Shown piece by piece: positions 21,960 to 33,000 of a DNA stretch of 64,000 bases. The position numbers and the translations under genes were made by a program. The stretch is from Volucella zonaria (taxonomy: Eukaryota > Arthropoda > Insecta > Diptera > Syrphidae), in NCBI GenBank assembly GCA_963966105.1, contig OZ014534.1, positions 107,996,003 to 108,060,002 on the forward strand, read 5' to 3'. The notes under the pieces were generated by a model. The model was given only the letters and a program-made list of their open reading frames with translations. It was not told where the DNA came from and made no database searches. Numbering within the stretch: the first letter of the stretch is position 1; each line of letters begins with the position of its first letter.

Positions 21960-24830
21960 TGAGAATAGAGCCTATATGAACCACATCTATCTGCGCAATG
22001 AACTTCAAAATTGGCGATCTGAGAATAATGGTCTTACCGTGTTTAATAAAGTAAATGCAGTAAACGTTAACGTCGCTGATAGACAAGCTGCTGTTCATTT
22101 GTTTGTGCGGAAATATGAGCAAGTGTGCATCTTGGACGCACTGGTGTCATCTGGAATAGACGGGATCCCACACGTCGGATTGAGACACTTGCATTTGCAA
22201 GCAGTGGACATTTTTACTATGTTATTTAACAATAACGCCTACTATCCAGCGTATCAAGTCAACGGCCTTGCCACACTGAAAGCATCGGTTCCCTCTTTGT
22301 TAAAAGGCATTCCTACAACTATAGTAGGGTTGGCGTTGGAACACTTCTCCAGAACACTGACGAGAGAACTATCCTCCAATAAAACTAATGGACGAGACAA
22401 TTACGAGTAAATGAACAATAGACAAAACGATACCTCGGTATCAATACACTGACAATGAAGACTTATTCTGCAACGCAACCATTGCCGCATTGCACCGATA
22501 TAAAAGTAGACTACTGTCAAGACTAAAAGCCGGGCTGTAAACACCAGCTACCTGAGTATGTTCCCGCAAATAAATAAAATATTTCGGAGGAAAGATCAAA
22601 ACAACCTTTCGTGTCTTAAAATCGCCGCGAACGACAGACAACGAGCACATAATTTTAGCAGCAAGCATAGATCCAAATGAGGCCATTGATGACAACTTCT
22701 TTGTGATCGAGAATCCGCAGAGGAGCGGCTTTTCAGGAAGTGCACAAGGCGAATAACATCATTGGGCTGAACCACGACCTGAAAAATTGAGTCCTTGTGC
22801 ACGATTCCTACATTCGAAATAAAATAGTGAACTGGCGATTCTAGGGCTCCGGTTTCACCCAGTTCAGTGACGAAAATATGGCAAATAATGTCATCGCCGA
22901 TGAGAGGGCACTAATCCCGTTTATTTCGAAGGAAGAGCTTCAAACAATCTTCGAATCACTCAGGAGTAAGAAATCAGTGGGAACCGATGGAATACCAAAC
23001 GTTGTACTTCGATATCTCCCACTAGAAGCGGTGAACATTTATACCGCTCTGTTTAATAATGCAATGATTGATACCCATTATCCAGGTCATTGGAAAACTC
23101 TGGTAGTAGATCCCATCCCCAAAACGGATCCAATCCTGCGAGTCTCCGGTCGATCAGTCTCTTCCAAACATCAGTTAGGCTTTCGAGAAGGTGATCAATA
23201 GAGTCCTGACTAAGTGGGTTGAGGACAAACATATCGTTCCGGATAATCAATTCGGTTTGAAAGCGGGGCGTGCTGCCGTTCATACCGCGTCCAAACTGGT
23301 TTCGGATGACAGGAAAATATTGCCAATGTTAATGAAGACCGGGATTTCTAAATTCGTCTCCGCTTGCTGCAATTGGGATTATGCTACTCGACTAAGTGGA
23401 AGATTTTGCACAAGGATCTTGGTCTGAAACCTTACAAAATTTAGCTCGTGCAAGAGCTGAAGCCGAATGGCCTGCCACAGCGTCGAATTTTCGGTGAGTT
23501 GGCCTTAGAAAAGTTGGTGGAAGATCCGCTGCAGGGACGAAGTCCATTTCTGGTTGAATGAGTATGTTAATAAACAAAGCTGCCCTGCCCGGTCCGATGA
23601 GCAGCCTCTGACAATACAAGAGCTGCCAATGCACACGCAAAACTGCACTGTTTTGTGTGGTTTATGATCCGGCGTAATCGTTGGACAGTATTTTTTCAAA
23701 GATGACCGTGAGAATAACCTTACCGTCAATGGCGTCCGATATCGTTTAATGATTTCAACATTTTTTTTATCCAAAAAGCCCTGGCTGAACCTGGTCGACA
23801 TTTGGTTCCAGCAAGACGACGACATGCCGCATAGCACGCGAATCGATGGACCAATTGAGAAATGAGTTCGTTGAGCAATTTATCTCTCATTTTGGACGAG
23901 TGAATTGGCCGGCTAGATCGTGCGATTTGGTGCCTTTAGACTTTTTTTTATGGGAATACGTCAAATCACTCATCTATGCCGATAAACCAGCGCCAATTGC
24001 GGCCTTGGAAGACAACATTACACGTGTTATTAGCGAGATACCAGCCAATATGTGCGAAAAAGTTATTCAAAACTGGACTCTCCGTATGGACCACTTAAGG
24101 CATAGTCGTGGTCAACATTTACATGAACTAATTTTTAAAAAGTAAATGGCAAGCATTGATTTATCAGCTTAAATAAAAATTGTATACACTTTTACAATTT
24201 TCCTGTGTTTTTGTCGACAATTAAAACCAAACGCTTTAAAAATCACTCATTACGTATGGCTTACATCAAGGTGCGGTTATTTCCCCGACGCTGTTCAACA
24301 TATACACGGGTGATCCAGTGGGTTCCCTCCATCACGCTATAGAGTATGCAGGCAATTTAGTGGCGTACAGATCAGGTTCAAAAATTCACGTCATCAATAC
24401 TGTTCTGCAGCGTGACTTCGATCATATTAAGGCGTATTGCTGTGAGTCAGAAACAATATTATTTAGAACTCCATTGAGATGGGCTTCTGGGGATACCAGA
24501 AATCACTGGCGAAATTTGGCCTTCATTGGACAGCACGGACTGCCATTGGTAGTGAGAAGCGTAGTTATTACCTTGGTATCTGGTCCAATCAGCTTAACAG
24601 CAGTCAACTTGATTCGAGGGTGAAGGTAATATGCTAAGTGGCCCTAATCAGGGCAATCATTGCTGATGGTTGCCCGTATAGTTCAACGCAGCGCCGTGTT
24701 ATATGGAAACAATTCGGGTGTTTGAAAGGCAACGTCTCAAGACCTGTCTTAGATTGTACAGAACACCAGAATCTGAGTTCACAAAATATTATCCCAACAA
24801 GGCCTTTTACGATGGCGCTCGGTTAACAGA
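21960..24830 (+). mobile_element. Non-LTR retrotransposon (I/Jockey-like), + strand, with tandem RT starts and a nested mariner
   Basis: There are two RT N-terminal pieces in a row. The first (near 22130-22280) reads SSGIDGIPHVGLRHLHLQAVD; the second (22878-23300) reads LRSKKSVGTDGIPNVVLRYL, then VINRVLTKWVEDKHIVPDNQ and FGLKAGRAAVHTASKLVSD. A mariner-like element follows (about 23300-24250). The RT then resumes with GLHQGAVISPTLFNIYTGD (24258-24315), the equivalent of palm motif B. The expected Asp-Asp catalytic box has become EYAGN near 24340. A possible C-terminus runs to about 24830. Because the RT start appears twice, the 21960-22330 piece is a separate copy or a duplication. The clade is not settled. 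Confidence 0.6.
23300..24250 (+). pseudogene. mariner-like transposase (QQD type), nested in a non-LTR element
   Basis: From about 23380 the + strand reads LGLKPYKI just before a TAG, then RRIFGELALEKLVEDPL. The first catalytic Asp is in DEVHFWLNEYVNKQ (codon 23536-23538) and the second in DIWFQQDDDMPHST (codon 23815-23817). After a frame change the third is in RSCDLVPLDFFLW (codon 23924-23926). The C-terminus is intact (VIQNWTLRMDHLRHSRG, ending at 24145). Several frameshifts precede it. The DNA-binding N-terminus is mostly gone. Terminal repeats were not identified, so the limits are approximate. Related pieces are at 10590-10830 and 33001-33880. Confidence 0.72.
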
Positions 24831-24890
24831 ATCGCTGAGCCGAGGTACCTCAAAGTTATAGCTGTCGATTATGACATTCTGGCCGATTCG

Positions 24891-25760
24891 TCAATGTTGT
24901 GTGTCCCTTCTTGTTGACAGCCTACCCCTTGTTTTGCCTTCGTTTACCCCTGGACCCATTTTTGTCGCTTCTGTTCCTATACTCGCAAACGCACCAGTGA
25001 CAGCTCGTTGTATTCTACCAAAAATGTCAATATCGTCGGCGTATGCAAGCAATTGAACAGACTTTTGAAAGATCGTATCTCGTGTGTAGGCTTGTAAGTT
25101 TTGCACAATTCTTTCGAGTGCGATGTTAAAGAAGTCACATGACAGAGCGTCGCCTTGCCTAAATCGATTTTTGACATCAAGACATCTCGGTCTGGTTATT
25201 ACCGACTTTGATGCAGTAGGGAGTTTCTCCATCGTCATCCAGCACAAGCGGACGAGTTTGGCAGGGATTCCAAAAGTAGACAAGGCTCCGTATATCTCGT
25301 CTCTGTAGATGCTGTCGTATGCGGCTTTAAAATACTCGTAGATACAAAGGTGGCGATTATCGATCAGAACTTCTTGGGTTTTCTCCTGGATCTGCCGCAG
25401 TGTGAATATTTGATCAATTATGGACTTACTGGGCCTAAAACCGCCCTGATAGGGTCCATTCAAATCGTTGACAAATGGTTTCCGGCGTTCGCACAATACG
25501 GCAGGCAGGATCTTATATGCGATGTTTAGGAGACTGATACCACCACAGTTGACACCGTTAAGAGGGTCTCCTTTCTTGTGAACCGGGGAAACGATGCTGA
25601 GGTTCCATTCATCAGGCATGCATTCACCAGACCAAATCTTGGAGATAAGTTGGTGTATGCTCTCTACCAAGTCAGCTCCTGCTGCCTTAAATAGTTCGGC
25701 GAGTATGCCGTCCGACCCGGAAGACTTTTTTGACTTCAGTTTAGATACTGCTATCCTCAC
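24891..25760 (-). pseudogene. RTE reverse transcriptase domain, long open frame
   Basis: A 289-codon uninterrupted frame that would encode the polymerase core. Blocks in order are KSSGSDGILAELFKAAG, MPDEWNLSIVSPVHKKGDP, GGISLLNIAYKILPAVL and GGFRPSKSIIDQIFTLRQI. Motif A follows as FKAAYDSI, with the expected Asp replaced by Glu/Tyr in YEYFKAAYD. Motif B reads FRQGDALSCDFFNIALERIV, and the catalytic box is YADD (25032-25043). The change just before FKAAYD (IYEYF where the 8.2 kb copy has LFIGF) alters the first metal-binding position, so activity is doubtful despite the open frame. The frame ends at 24891 in a sequence unlike the other copies. Confidence 0.85.
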
Positions 25761-25989
25761 TTCAATTTGGTCAGGTGGACGGTATTCTTGACTTGCATCG
25801 TGTCAATATTGAATGGCTCGCTCTGCCTGACAGCAGAATTTATGTCGTCTTCGCCGTTTAGCAGTCTGCAGAAATGGTTTTTCCATATCCTCATCACCGA
25901 CCGTGACTCTACTACAAGGTTCCCTTGTTCATCTCTACAGGTAAAACTTCCGCACATTATTCTCGGAGTGGCACCTCTCTATTTCCTAT

Positions 25990-27117
25990 ATCACGCACTT
26001 CTCATGCTCTTTTTTTTTCTCCGGAAAAGCCGATGTTCTTCCATCCTCTTTTGCTCGTAAAGCTCACGAGCCGCCCCCGTCCTTTTGTGCAGCGCCGCTT
26101 TGTGGGCACGTTGTTTTGCTGCATGTGCTTGCCTGCACCTCTTCATCAAACCAGGGATTTCGTGGTAATGGGTGGGTGTAATCCAGCACTTCAGTTGCAG
26201 CATTTTTGATGGCTAAAGCCATTGGTCTTTAGCACTTGATGCTGGATGCAAAGGACTTCTCGAGGGGTTGAGGGATACGCGATCGGCACAGATTCTGGCG
26301 GCTTGTTGCGACTGCAACCGTTCAATGTCAAATCTCCTCATAGTATTTTCCCGTTGTTGTGGCGTCTAAGATATCAGTAGACATACATTGGCTGCAACTA
26401 GGTAGTGGTTCAAGTCTATGTTGGCCGCTCGGAATGTTCGGACATCTAAAATACTTGAGGAGTGCCTTGTGAATATTGTGGTGAGGAAACCGTGTGCTTG
26501 GTGTAGTGACGTTACGTCCCGCAGCGAAATCGATTAGCCCTAGTCCGTTTTCAGGCGTGGTATCATGTAGGCTATATCTTATATATTCTATATTCCGATT
26601 GTGCTACCAAAGATGTCCTTGTTTCCAATTTTGGCATTAAAGTCGTCATTGTTCGTAAGTTTTGTCGAGGAGCTCGTAGAAACCTTCTTTGGTAGGATCG
26701 TCCTTTTCTTCTGTTGGGGCGTGAGCGCATATAAGGCTGATGTTAGCGAATTTGCCTTCGATACGGATTGTTATAAGGCGTTCACTCACGTATCGAAAGC
26801 TCAAGACTTCTTGCCTAAGTCTGCCGCTTACAACAAATCCAAATAGACTCTGCTTACGTTCCCTATAGCAATCACCGTAGTAAACATCACAGTTTTTCAT
26901 CCTTCTTTTGCCCGGCCCATCACACCGCACTTCCTTTATACCAGAATATGGCCTCCGCTAATTTTTCGGCTGCACGTGGTCTGTTCAAGGTCCAAACATT
27001 CCACGTGCAGATCCGAAAGTCGCTGTCTTTTGTTCGTTTTGTGAATCCTTCCTTATCCGTGGCTATTGGTCGCTTGGTAACAATAATTTTTTTACGTGGT
27101 TGGGCAGTTAACCCCAC
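25990..27117 (-). pseudogene. RTE endonuclease and linker, interrupted
   Basis: The AP-type endonuclease nicks target DNA to prime reverse transcription. Visible on the - strand are DFRICTWNVWTLNRP (near 27000), with the Asn of the WNV motif. Next come GPGKRRMKNCDVYY, GFVVSGRLRQEVLSFRYVSE and ISLICAHAPTEEKDDPTK (26646-26930). The middle follows in other frames near 26400-26600, including LGLIDFAAG near 26530. The linker has IPGLMKRCRQAHAAK, RELYEQKRMEEHRLFRRKKK (near 26010-26090) and VKNTVHLTKLK. The usual EN catalytic Asp/His at the end (SDH) lies in a degraded stretch near 26400. At least four frame breaks separate it from the RT. Confidence 0.8.
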
Positions 27118-27330
27118 TCACCCATGTTAACAACCCGCAACCTGGAGGGCCAGGCCCTTTTTGGGACCCCTAGGACAAAAGGGGCCGGACCAAAATGTCG
27201 GAGCCAATAACCCACTTCGGCGATTTTAGTACTGCCGTTGGCCCTTAATAAGAGCTCATCCGCCACCAACTCTTTTCCAACATCCTAACTCTAACTTAGT
27301 GTTGGAGATACTTATAGACCTGGTATGCAA

Positions 27331-30300
27331 GTACGTTAAAGCAGCTTATTTAGAGATAACACAAGTTTGAATATTGATTCCATACTTAGAATTCGTCCGC
27401 AACCGTCCGGAAATAGGAGAAAGTGCCCTAGTGAGTTTCAAATCCCAGAAGATGGACTCTTATCAGTGCTTCGGTATATTGACCCACCATTGCAAGGAAA
27501 AGACAACTTCATCTTTCCATCCATCTACAACAAGCTTAAAAATAACAGACGTTTAGTGCTTACCTTTAATCAAGTCGGCATAAGAGCATGACTCGTGTCA
27601 AAAGTTTTCCCTACTTTCGAAAAGATAGCCTCTTGTCCCTGGAGCAGAGCTAACTAGCATAAGTTCGTTCATAAAGGAAATTTCTTGCATCCCAAGCTTT
27701 CCAATAATCTTAGATCGCACTATGTCGTTCCTCTTCTTTTCCCCTTGACTTGACGGGATGCTGGTTGTTTTCCACTTTTGTCGCTTCTGTGGATGAATTC
27801 CTTCACAGTCCTTCATTCTTCCAAGAAAGGTCAAAGCATCGAACTTTGTTGTAAGTCGTCCTTCAATCTGAATCTGAAATCATACCGACAAGCCTTCTCC
27901 CCACCATCAAACACAAGCATTTCTCGTTATGAATGGTTCGCACTTCCTTTAAATACAAAAACAGAAAACATTCCGCTCATCCTTTATAGCCACTCGTACG
28001 AGTACTCGTACATCTACGTAACCCAATTCCTGAGAATTTCACTTGACTGCAGTACCAAATAGCATCACATCTCAGGAGTACAACTACGAGTAGTCCTATC
28101 TGGCCATTTCCCATATGGAGGAAGGTAGAGAAATTAAAGAAGCATTTTTCTTATCATTCCTGGTAAGATGCCACTACCAAGCAGTTATCCCATTCTAAAA
28201 GGTGGTCCAACTCTTTGCATTCTCTGATGCCATTCCATACGGAATGCTGAAAAGATATGTGAATGCTGGCAATAATAATTCCCAAGGTGTCGGCAACCAG
28301 CGTGCGCATAGAAAAATCCCGCAAAAAAAAAAAAAAAAAACTCACACTTAGGGCTTTTCAAGGAATCCAAGTCCAAATTAAGAAATTGTTTGTCCAGCTA
28401 CCACTTCACACGTCCAGAACATGAGTACGAGTATAAAAGTACTCAGTGCTCGCACCACCTCCAGAACGTTGCATCTTCCGGCCGATTCCAAGTGCCTGGA
28501 TATGGTCAACAACCACAAACTGACCGCACTGATTTGCAACAATGTTGCCATTCTCATGATAGCCCCAACGGGATGAGGTTAATTTGGACGGAACTCCTTT
28601 AAGTGGTTTCACATGTTCGATAAGGCAACAGAATGCACCGCTAAGTCAAAGTCGAAGTGTTCTGTGATTGATGGTACACACTGGACTTCAAGATGGTGAC
28701 TCGCAGATACAAAAGAACTTCGAACAGAACAACACTTGGTCGGTCAATTATGGAGCCGGCCGAGTTTTTTTTTTTTTTTTTTTCATTGAACTCAAATACA
28801 AAGTACAATATCAGTTCTGATTGAAATCGAGATCCGTTTGACATTTTATGAGATCCATGACAAATTGTCATTCCAGTGATGCCAAATTTAGTTGACAGTT
28901 TGCATTGTTTACCAAAATGGTGCGATGAAAATGTTGATTGTCAAATAACTCGTATCTCTGGTATCTTATGTTACTCCCCGTGGACTTTGTGTCATATAGG
29001 TTGGCAGGCAACACACCGTTATTTACTAAATACAATCAATGGAATGTCAGGTATGTGATTATGAAAAGTTAACACCATGTTTTAGCCATTCTCCACTGAA
29101 AGATACAAGTACAAGAACACCCCATCGGGCACAAGTGATCCTTTATCATTTCAAGTTATGGCGTCAGCCGGCAGACTAATGTGGGAGGGTCGTCAAGTCG
29201 TCGAGTCGTCGAGTTGAAGGAAAATTTGGCGATATAATTTGCGCTGCGCAGGTGTTTTCAGGTAACAGAGTGCCAACAACATTACCACAGGCATGTTGTT
29301 TACCCCACCGGCATCGTGAGGAGTAGTGCTTTGCCTTCAAAATTTTTTTTTACAAGCAATTACGTACTTACCAAGTTGCGCCTGCGCGCCGATACTCCTG
29401 TTGCCTATGCCAAATTGCCAAATAGCCAAATAGATATTATTTCTATTTGTGTTGGTTTTGCATTCGTCTGTTGGACCGTTAGTGTGGCCATAACCATGCG
29501 ACATTAGACACGAGACATGAGACAATTTATCGTCGACATCATTTGCCGATACAACGGCATTTGTTGGGGAACACAAAAACTCAATTCGTACACAAGCGAC
29601 CACAATAACGACACTGACGATGACTCTTGAGTCTTAAGACGACCACCTGAACGATTTGCATAAGAATGCTAAGCGGGACGCATATTTTTCGTGTATTTGG
29701 TATTTTGTGGCAGGTTAATCAGCCTCAGGTGTTATAACAAATCGCTTCGTGACATTTGGTTAAGCACTCTGTATGCAACAGCAACAGCAACAGCAATGGC
29801 CTGACGAGTATCTTTCTCTTTTTCTCTCGCTCTCTCAGCTGTCACAGTACAATGTCATTTTCACATGATTGACTGCAAATGAAATGCCGAACTTAAGCAA
29901 GACAAATTGGCCAAAACGGCTCAGAGTTCACAAATCAACAAAAATAAAGGCCCAAAGCCCGGTAACAAGTACCAAGTTTCAGCTTCAGCTGAATGGTGTC
30001 CACCAAGAGCTATGTAAATACCCGTACACTTCGCGCATACCAACAGCTCAATCAGCATGAGCGTCGAGATTTCCAGATTCGAATGCCTCTGACAAATCTT
30101 GGCGCGGTGACAAAGCGCATGTTGTATGCAAATTGCAAATCACCTGTACGTACACCCGCTTGTACTCGTAGTAGCAGTGATTTTCAATTTCACATTCGAT
30201 TTGTGAATTTCAAACGAGAGTTACGGATAGTTAGCATTTCATGTGGGGGATTTCGTTGCATCGCTGGCTTCATTGGGGAGTCAGTGACTTAGCGAGCTTC

Positions 30301-30904
30301 TCGTGGTCCAACAGGTGTCCCAAATGACCCACACCTGACGCATATATATATATTTTTTTTTTCATTTTGAGTCGAGGTGCAGCTTCGGTTATCTAAATAT
30401 TTATCGCAGCGAAGGCATTAAGTAATTTGTTCAGATTGCGCCTGACAAGGGATTGTAAATTGCACAGAGATTACTTGAAAAAGATTGGTGATCTGTGCGA
30501 GCTGTGGAAGTAGGTGACTGAAACACCGGTACTACAGTGGTGGTAATTTTGCTTATTTCTAGAAAGGAGAGCACAGCTTAGTTAGCAGCCTCGTGAGAGA
30601 ATTGGCAATGTCAGATAGTTTCCACTTAAAAACTTACCCAAAGTTGTCTGCGCACCATCTGTTTCCCGTAATGAGATTGGAATGACTGATGCATATCTAT
30701 AATGACTTGGAGACACTTCATTTGTTACAGCTTAACTTTCAGGTACATTGTGAATAGGAGTGGTACCACAGCGTTGCTTGTTAGAGGTAATTAGTGTCGC
30801 CTTGACAAATGTACTTCAAGTTAAACTTTAATTAAACTGAAAGTCTGGATTGGTTTCATTGTGAGAACTTTAGTCCAATGTTTAGATAGGCTCATATTTT
30901 TTCA
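27331..30904. other. Unassigned, transposon-poor DNA with poly(T/A) and simple tracts
   Basis: About 3.6 kb with no recognised coding region. Notable points are a perfect 12 bp palindrome ACTCGTACGAGT at 27992-28003; TACGAGTA/TACTCGTA at 27997, 28003, 28085, 28426 and 30163; an A run of about 19 at 28322 and a T run of about 18 at 28765; a GTCGTCGAGTCGTCGAG tract near 29192-29214; and a CAACAG run at 29778-29796. The A and T runs could be tails of short insertions, but no SINE body was recognised. Confidence 0.45.
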
Positions 30905-31477
30905 ATGCCCGTATATTGCCAAATCCTTGCAAGTGCTAAGAGTATGGAAAGCCTGTTTGGTTTCGGCCAAACGAGTAAATTCATCACTTTTTCTCACACA
31001 ATTAGCGCGCCAATAATAAAAACTGCTTTCTTAGCAATACGGAAGGAATTCGTTGGGTATACCAACATCCTAAAGATTGCACCAACCAAACCGAATGTAC
31101 TCGTAAGAAGTCCCAGCAAACGATTAGGTTCTACAAACTCCACATTTGAGGCTCCGCTTAACATTGCAAACGTTTTATAGATATAAACACTGGTGCACGA
31201 CTAAACGCATTCATTGTGGATGAAGTATTGGACGCAGCCATTTCATGCTGACAGCTATTTGACATATGACATTTGTGTAACATTAGCGCGTAAAAATATT
31301 TGTTGGCCGCATCGAATCACTCGTAATTTTGTGTATTTTGCTGTTTCAAAGATACAGTTCGAGTTTGGAATTACTAAAGATCCTTCGATTGTCATCAAAG
31401 CTATCGTGGGAGATGAAAATCTGGCTTTCGGTGGGTACAAAGGGCAATATGGAGCCGTGCATAGCTGGAAGACGTAG
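30905..31477 (+). pseudogene. Possible mitochondrial porin (VDAC)-like relic
   Basis: Two + strand frames separated by stops carry short segments that line up with the two ends of voltage-dependent anion channel proteins. The N-terminal frame starts at ATG 30905 and reads MPVYCQILASAKSMESLFGF, comparable to the N-terminal P-x-Y-x-x-L, S-A-K/R and F-G-F-G pattern of the family; the frame later has EAPLNIANVL before a TAG. The second frame (31214-31477) has DPSIVIKAIVGDENLAF followed by GGYKGQY. This resembles the penultimate strands (D-P...V-R/K-A-K-V...G-Y). The total is much shorter than the family's usual 280 or so residues, and the middle is missing or in introns. This could be a decayed diverged paralogue, exons of a real gene, or chance; I cannot tell without a search. 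Confidence 0.35.
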
Positions 31478-31989
31478 AGAGTTCACGCATACGGTCTATA
31501 GACAGTCTTCAAGGTAGGCATCAGAACTCATTCCTAAGGTCAAACCTGGCCATCAGCGCGCTTCAGTAATAGTATTGTGCGTAGCTATAATTGCGTCATA
31601 TCGAACCACTGTTTTGGGAGGTAGCCTGGGCGACTGTCCATTGGCTTAAACATGGATTAGGCTAGTAGCGCAATTGCTTGCTTTGCCTCATGGTGAACCC
31701 TGAAAAATAAATGTCTGAACCCTTCTACACACGGGCTATAATTTCTAGCGCGAGCCAGGATTCTAAGCTGGATATTTTCTGTATCCAGCCTCTTGACCTG
31801 GTAATCCTCTTTCAGGGATACTTTGAGATATTCAAACCCAGGTCTCAAAAGGACTTCAGAGGTGTCTGAAGTACAGAGTAGTTGGACAATTCATAACTTC
31901 GTACTGACACCGATGCAGCTGGTCTCTTATGCGGAAAGGATGCCATAGATGCTCCGTGATTGCTGTGGTGATGCTGGCGATATCTGAGC

Positions 31990-33000
31990 GGATTCTGTTT
32001 AGTAGATGTTGTCGGCCATATCACACCTGATATGGCTCAGTTGGTTAACCCCTCCATCGGAGGTTAAACTTCTGCAGGAAGTATGAATAGATGTGTCCTT
32101 AACCCGCTCCTAGCGGAATGTGAGCTGAGCCCAGCTTGGCCAGTTTATCTGTACGCTCGTTTCTTTTTATGTCACTGTGTCCTGGAAACCAGAGCATTGT
32201 GACCCTGAACCCTTCGCACAAGCGGACGAACTCAGTTCGGCACTCCTGCACCAGGTTGGTGGATATGCTTGCCGAATCAATAGGTTTGATAGCAGCTTGG
32301 CTATCTATGAGGATAGAAATGTTTTGTTTGTGCGTGGTGTTACGCCACAGTTGTGTGGAAGCCTCTCGTAGTCCCAGTAGTTTCGCCTAGAAGACGCTGG
32401 CAAAACTCGGCAAACGGTATGATATTGATATTCCCAGTGATTCCGAGTAAACACCGGCCCCACACCACAGTTCATCGTTGATTCGTTGGTTTGGATGACC
32501 GTTTTAGTTTGGGTGTGATGTAATCGGTTGGTGAAGTGACCTTGCGGTTTGCTAACGATTCCAGGATGTTGCTGTGGCCGTGCATTCCAGCACCCAGATT
32601 CTTTGGGTCTGACTGCGCTGCAAGGTGCTATATTTGTGTGTGGTCGAGAGGCAGAAGATGCAGGAGCATAGTAGAGGTATCCGTTGGAGCCGATTTCAAT
32701 GCGCCCGTGGTGCCTATACTGGCTGTTCTTTAGAGCCTTTTCTTAGTTTAGTGAGGTTGCAGTCTTTGTTCAACGCGATCCACCATACTAGCGACACGTA
32801 GGTGAAAATTTAACGCGCTACAGCTGCATACAACCACAAGGCCATCTTTATTTGAAGTCCCCACTTCTTTTCAAAGATTTTACTGCGGGCATAGAAGACG
32901 GCACATGCCTTCCTTACTCTGTGTTCGATGTTTTGCTTCCAGTTAAGTTTTGGATCAAGCATGACACCCAGATACCTTGCGGTGAAACTACGTTCATGCC
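31990..33000 (-). mobile_element. LOA/I-type retrotransposon: thumb and RNase H
   Basis: Read leftwards from 33000, the thumb starts as RYLGVMLDPKLNWKQNIEHR and continues through a KKWGLQIKMALWLYAAV-like segment and SLVWW (about 32990-32770). After a spacer comes an RNase H domain. It includes GAGVYSESLGISISYRLP (near 32410-32450), LLGLREASTQLW (near 32350) and IDSQAAI (32288-32308), which holds the central catalytic Asp. It also includes LVQECRTEF and WFPGHSDIKRNE (near 32140-32190), the His-containing loop. An RNase H after the thumb is typical of LOA and I groups. The frame changes several times. The right side is cut at 33000 by a mariner-like transposase. Confidence 0.7.

Larger units (their letters stand above)
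24835..27330 (-). mobile_element. RTE/BovB-like retrotransposon, best-preserved copy
   Basis: On the - strand from 27330 there is a short 5' leader (shared with the copy ending at 56290), then ORF2 with endonuclease followed by reverse transcriptase. The left end at about 24835 lies shortly after KTKYMLS-equivalent sequence, so the C-terminal thumb is missing; a different, + strand element occupies the DNA to its left. No 3' tail is visible, which argues for a breakpoint rather than a natural end. Confidence 0.85.

Noticed and set aside
28154..28376. Frames with long Phe runs near 28320
   Set aside because: They are translations of an A/T homopolymer.
32030..32080. tRNA-like A box TGGCTCAGTTGGTTAA near a GGTTAAACTTC
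   Set aside because: The two boxes are too close and the B box is poor. The interval lies at the end of a LOA-type element and shows no cloverleaf.
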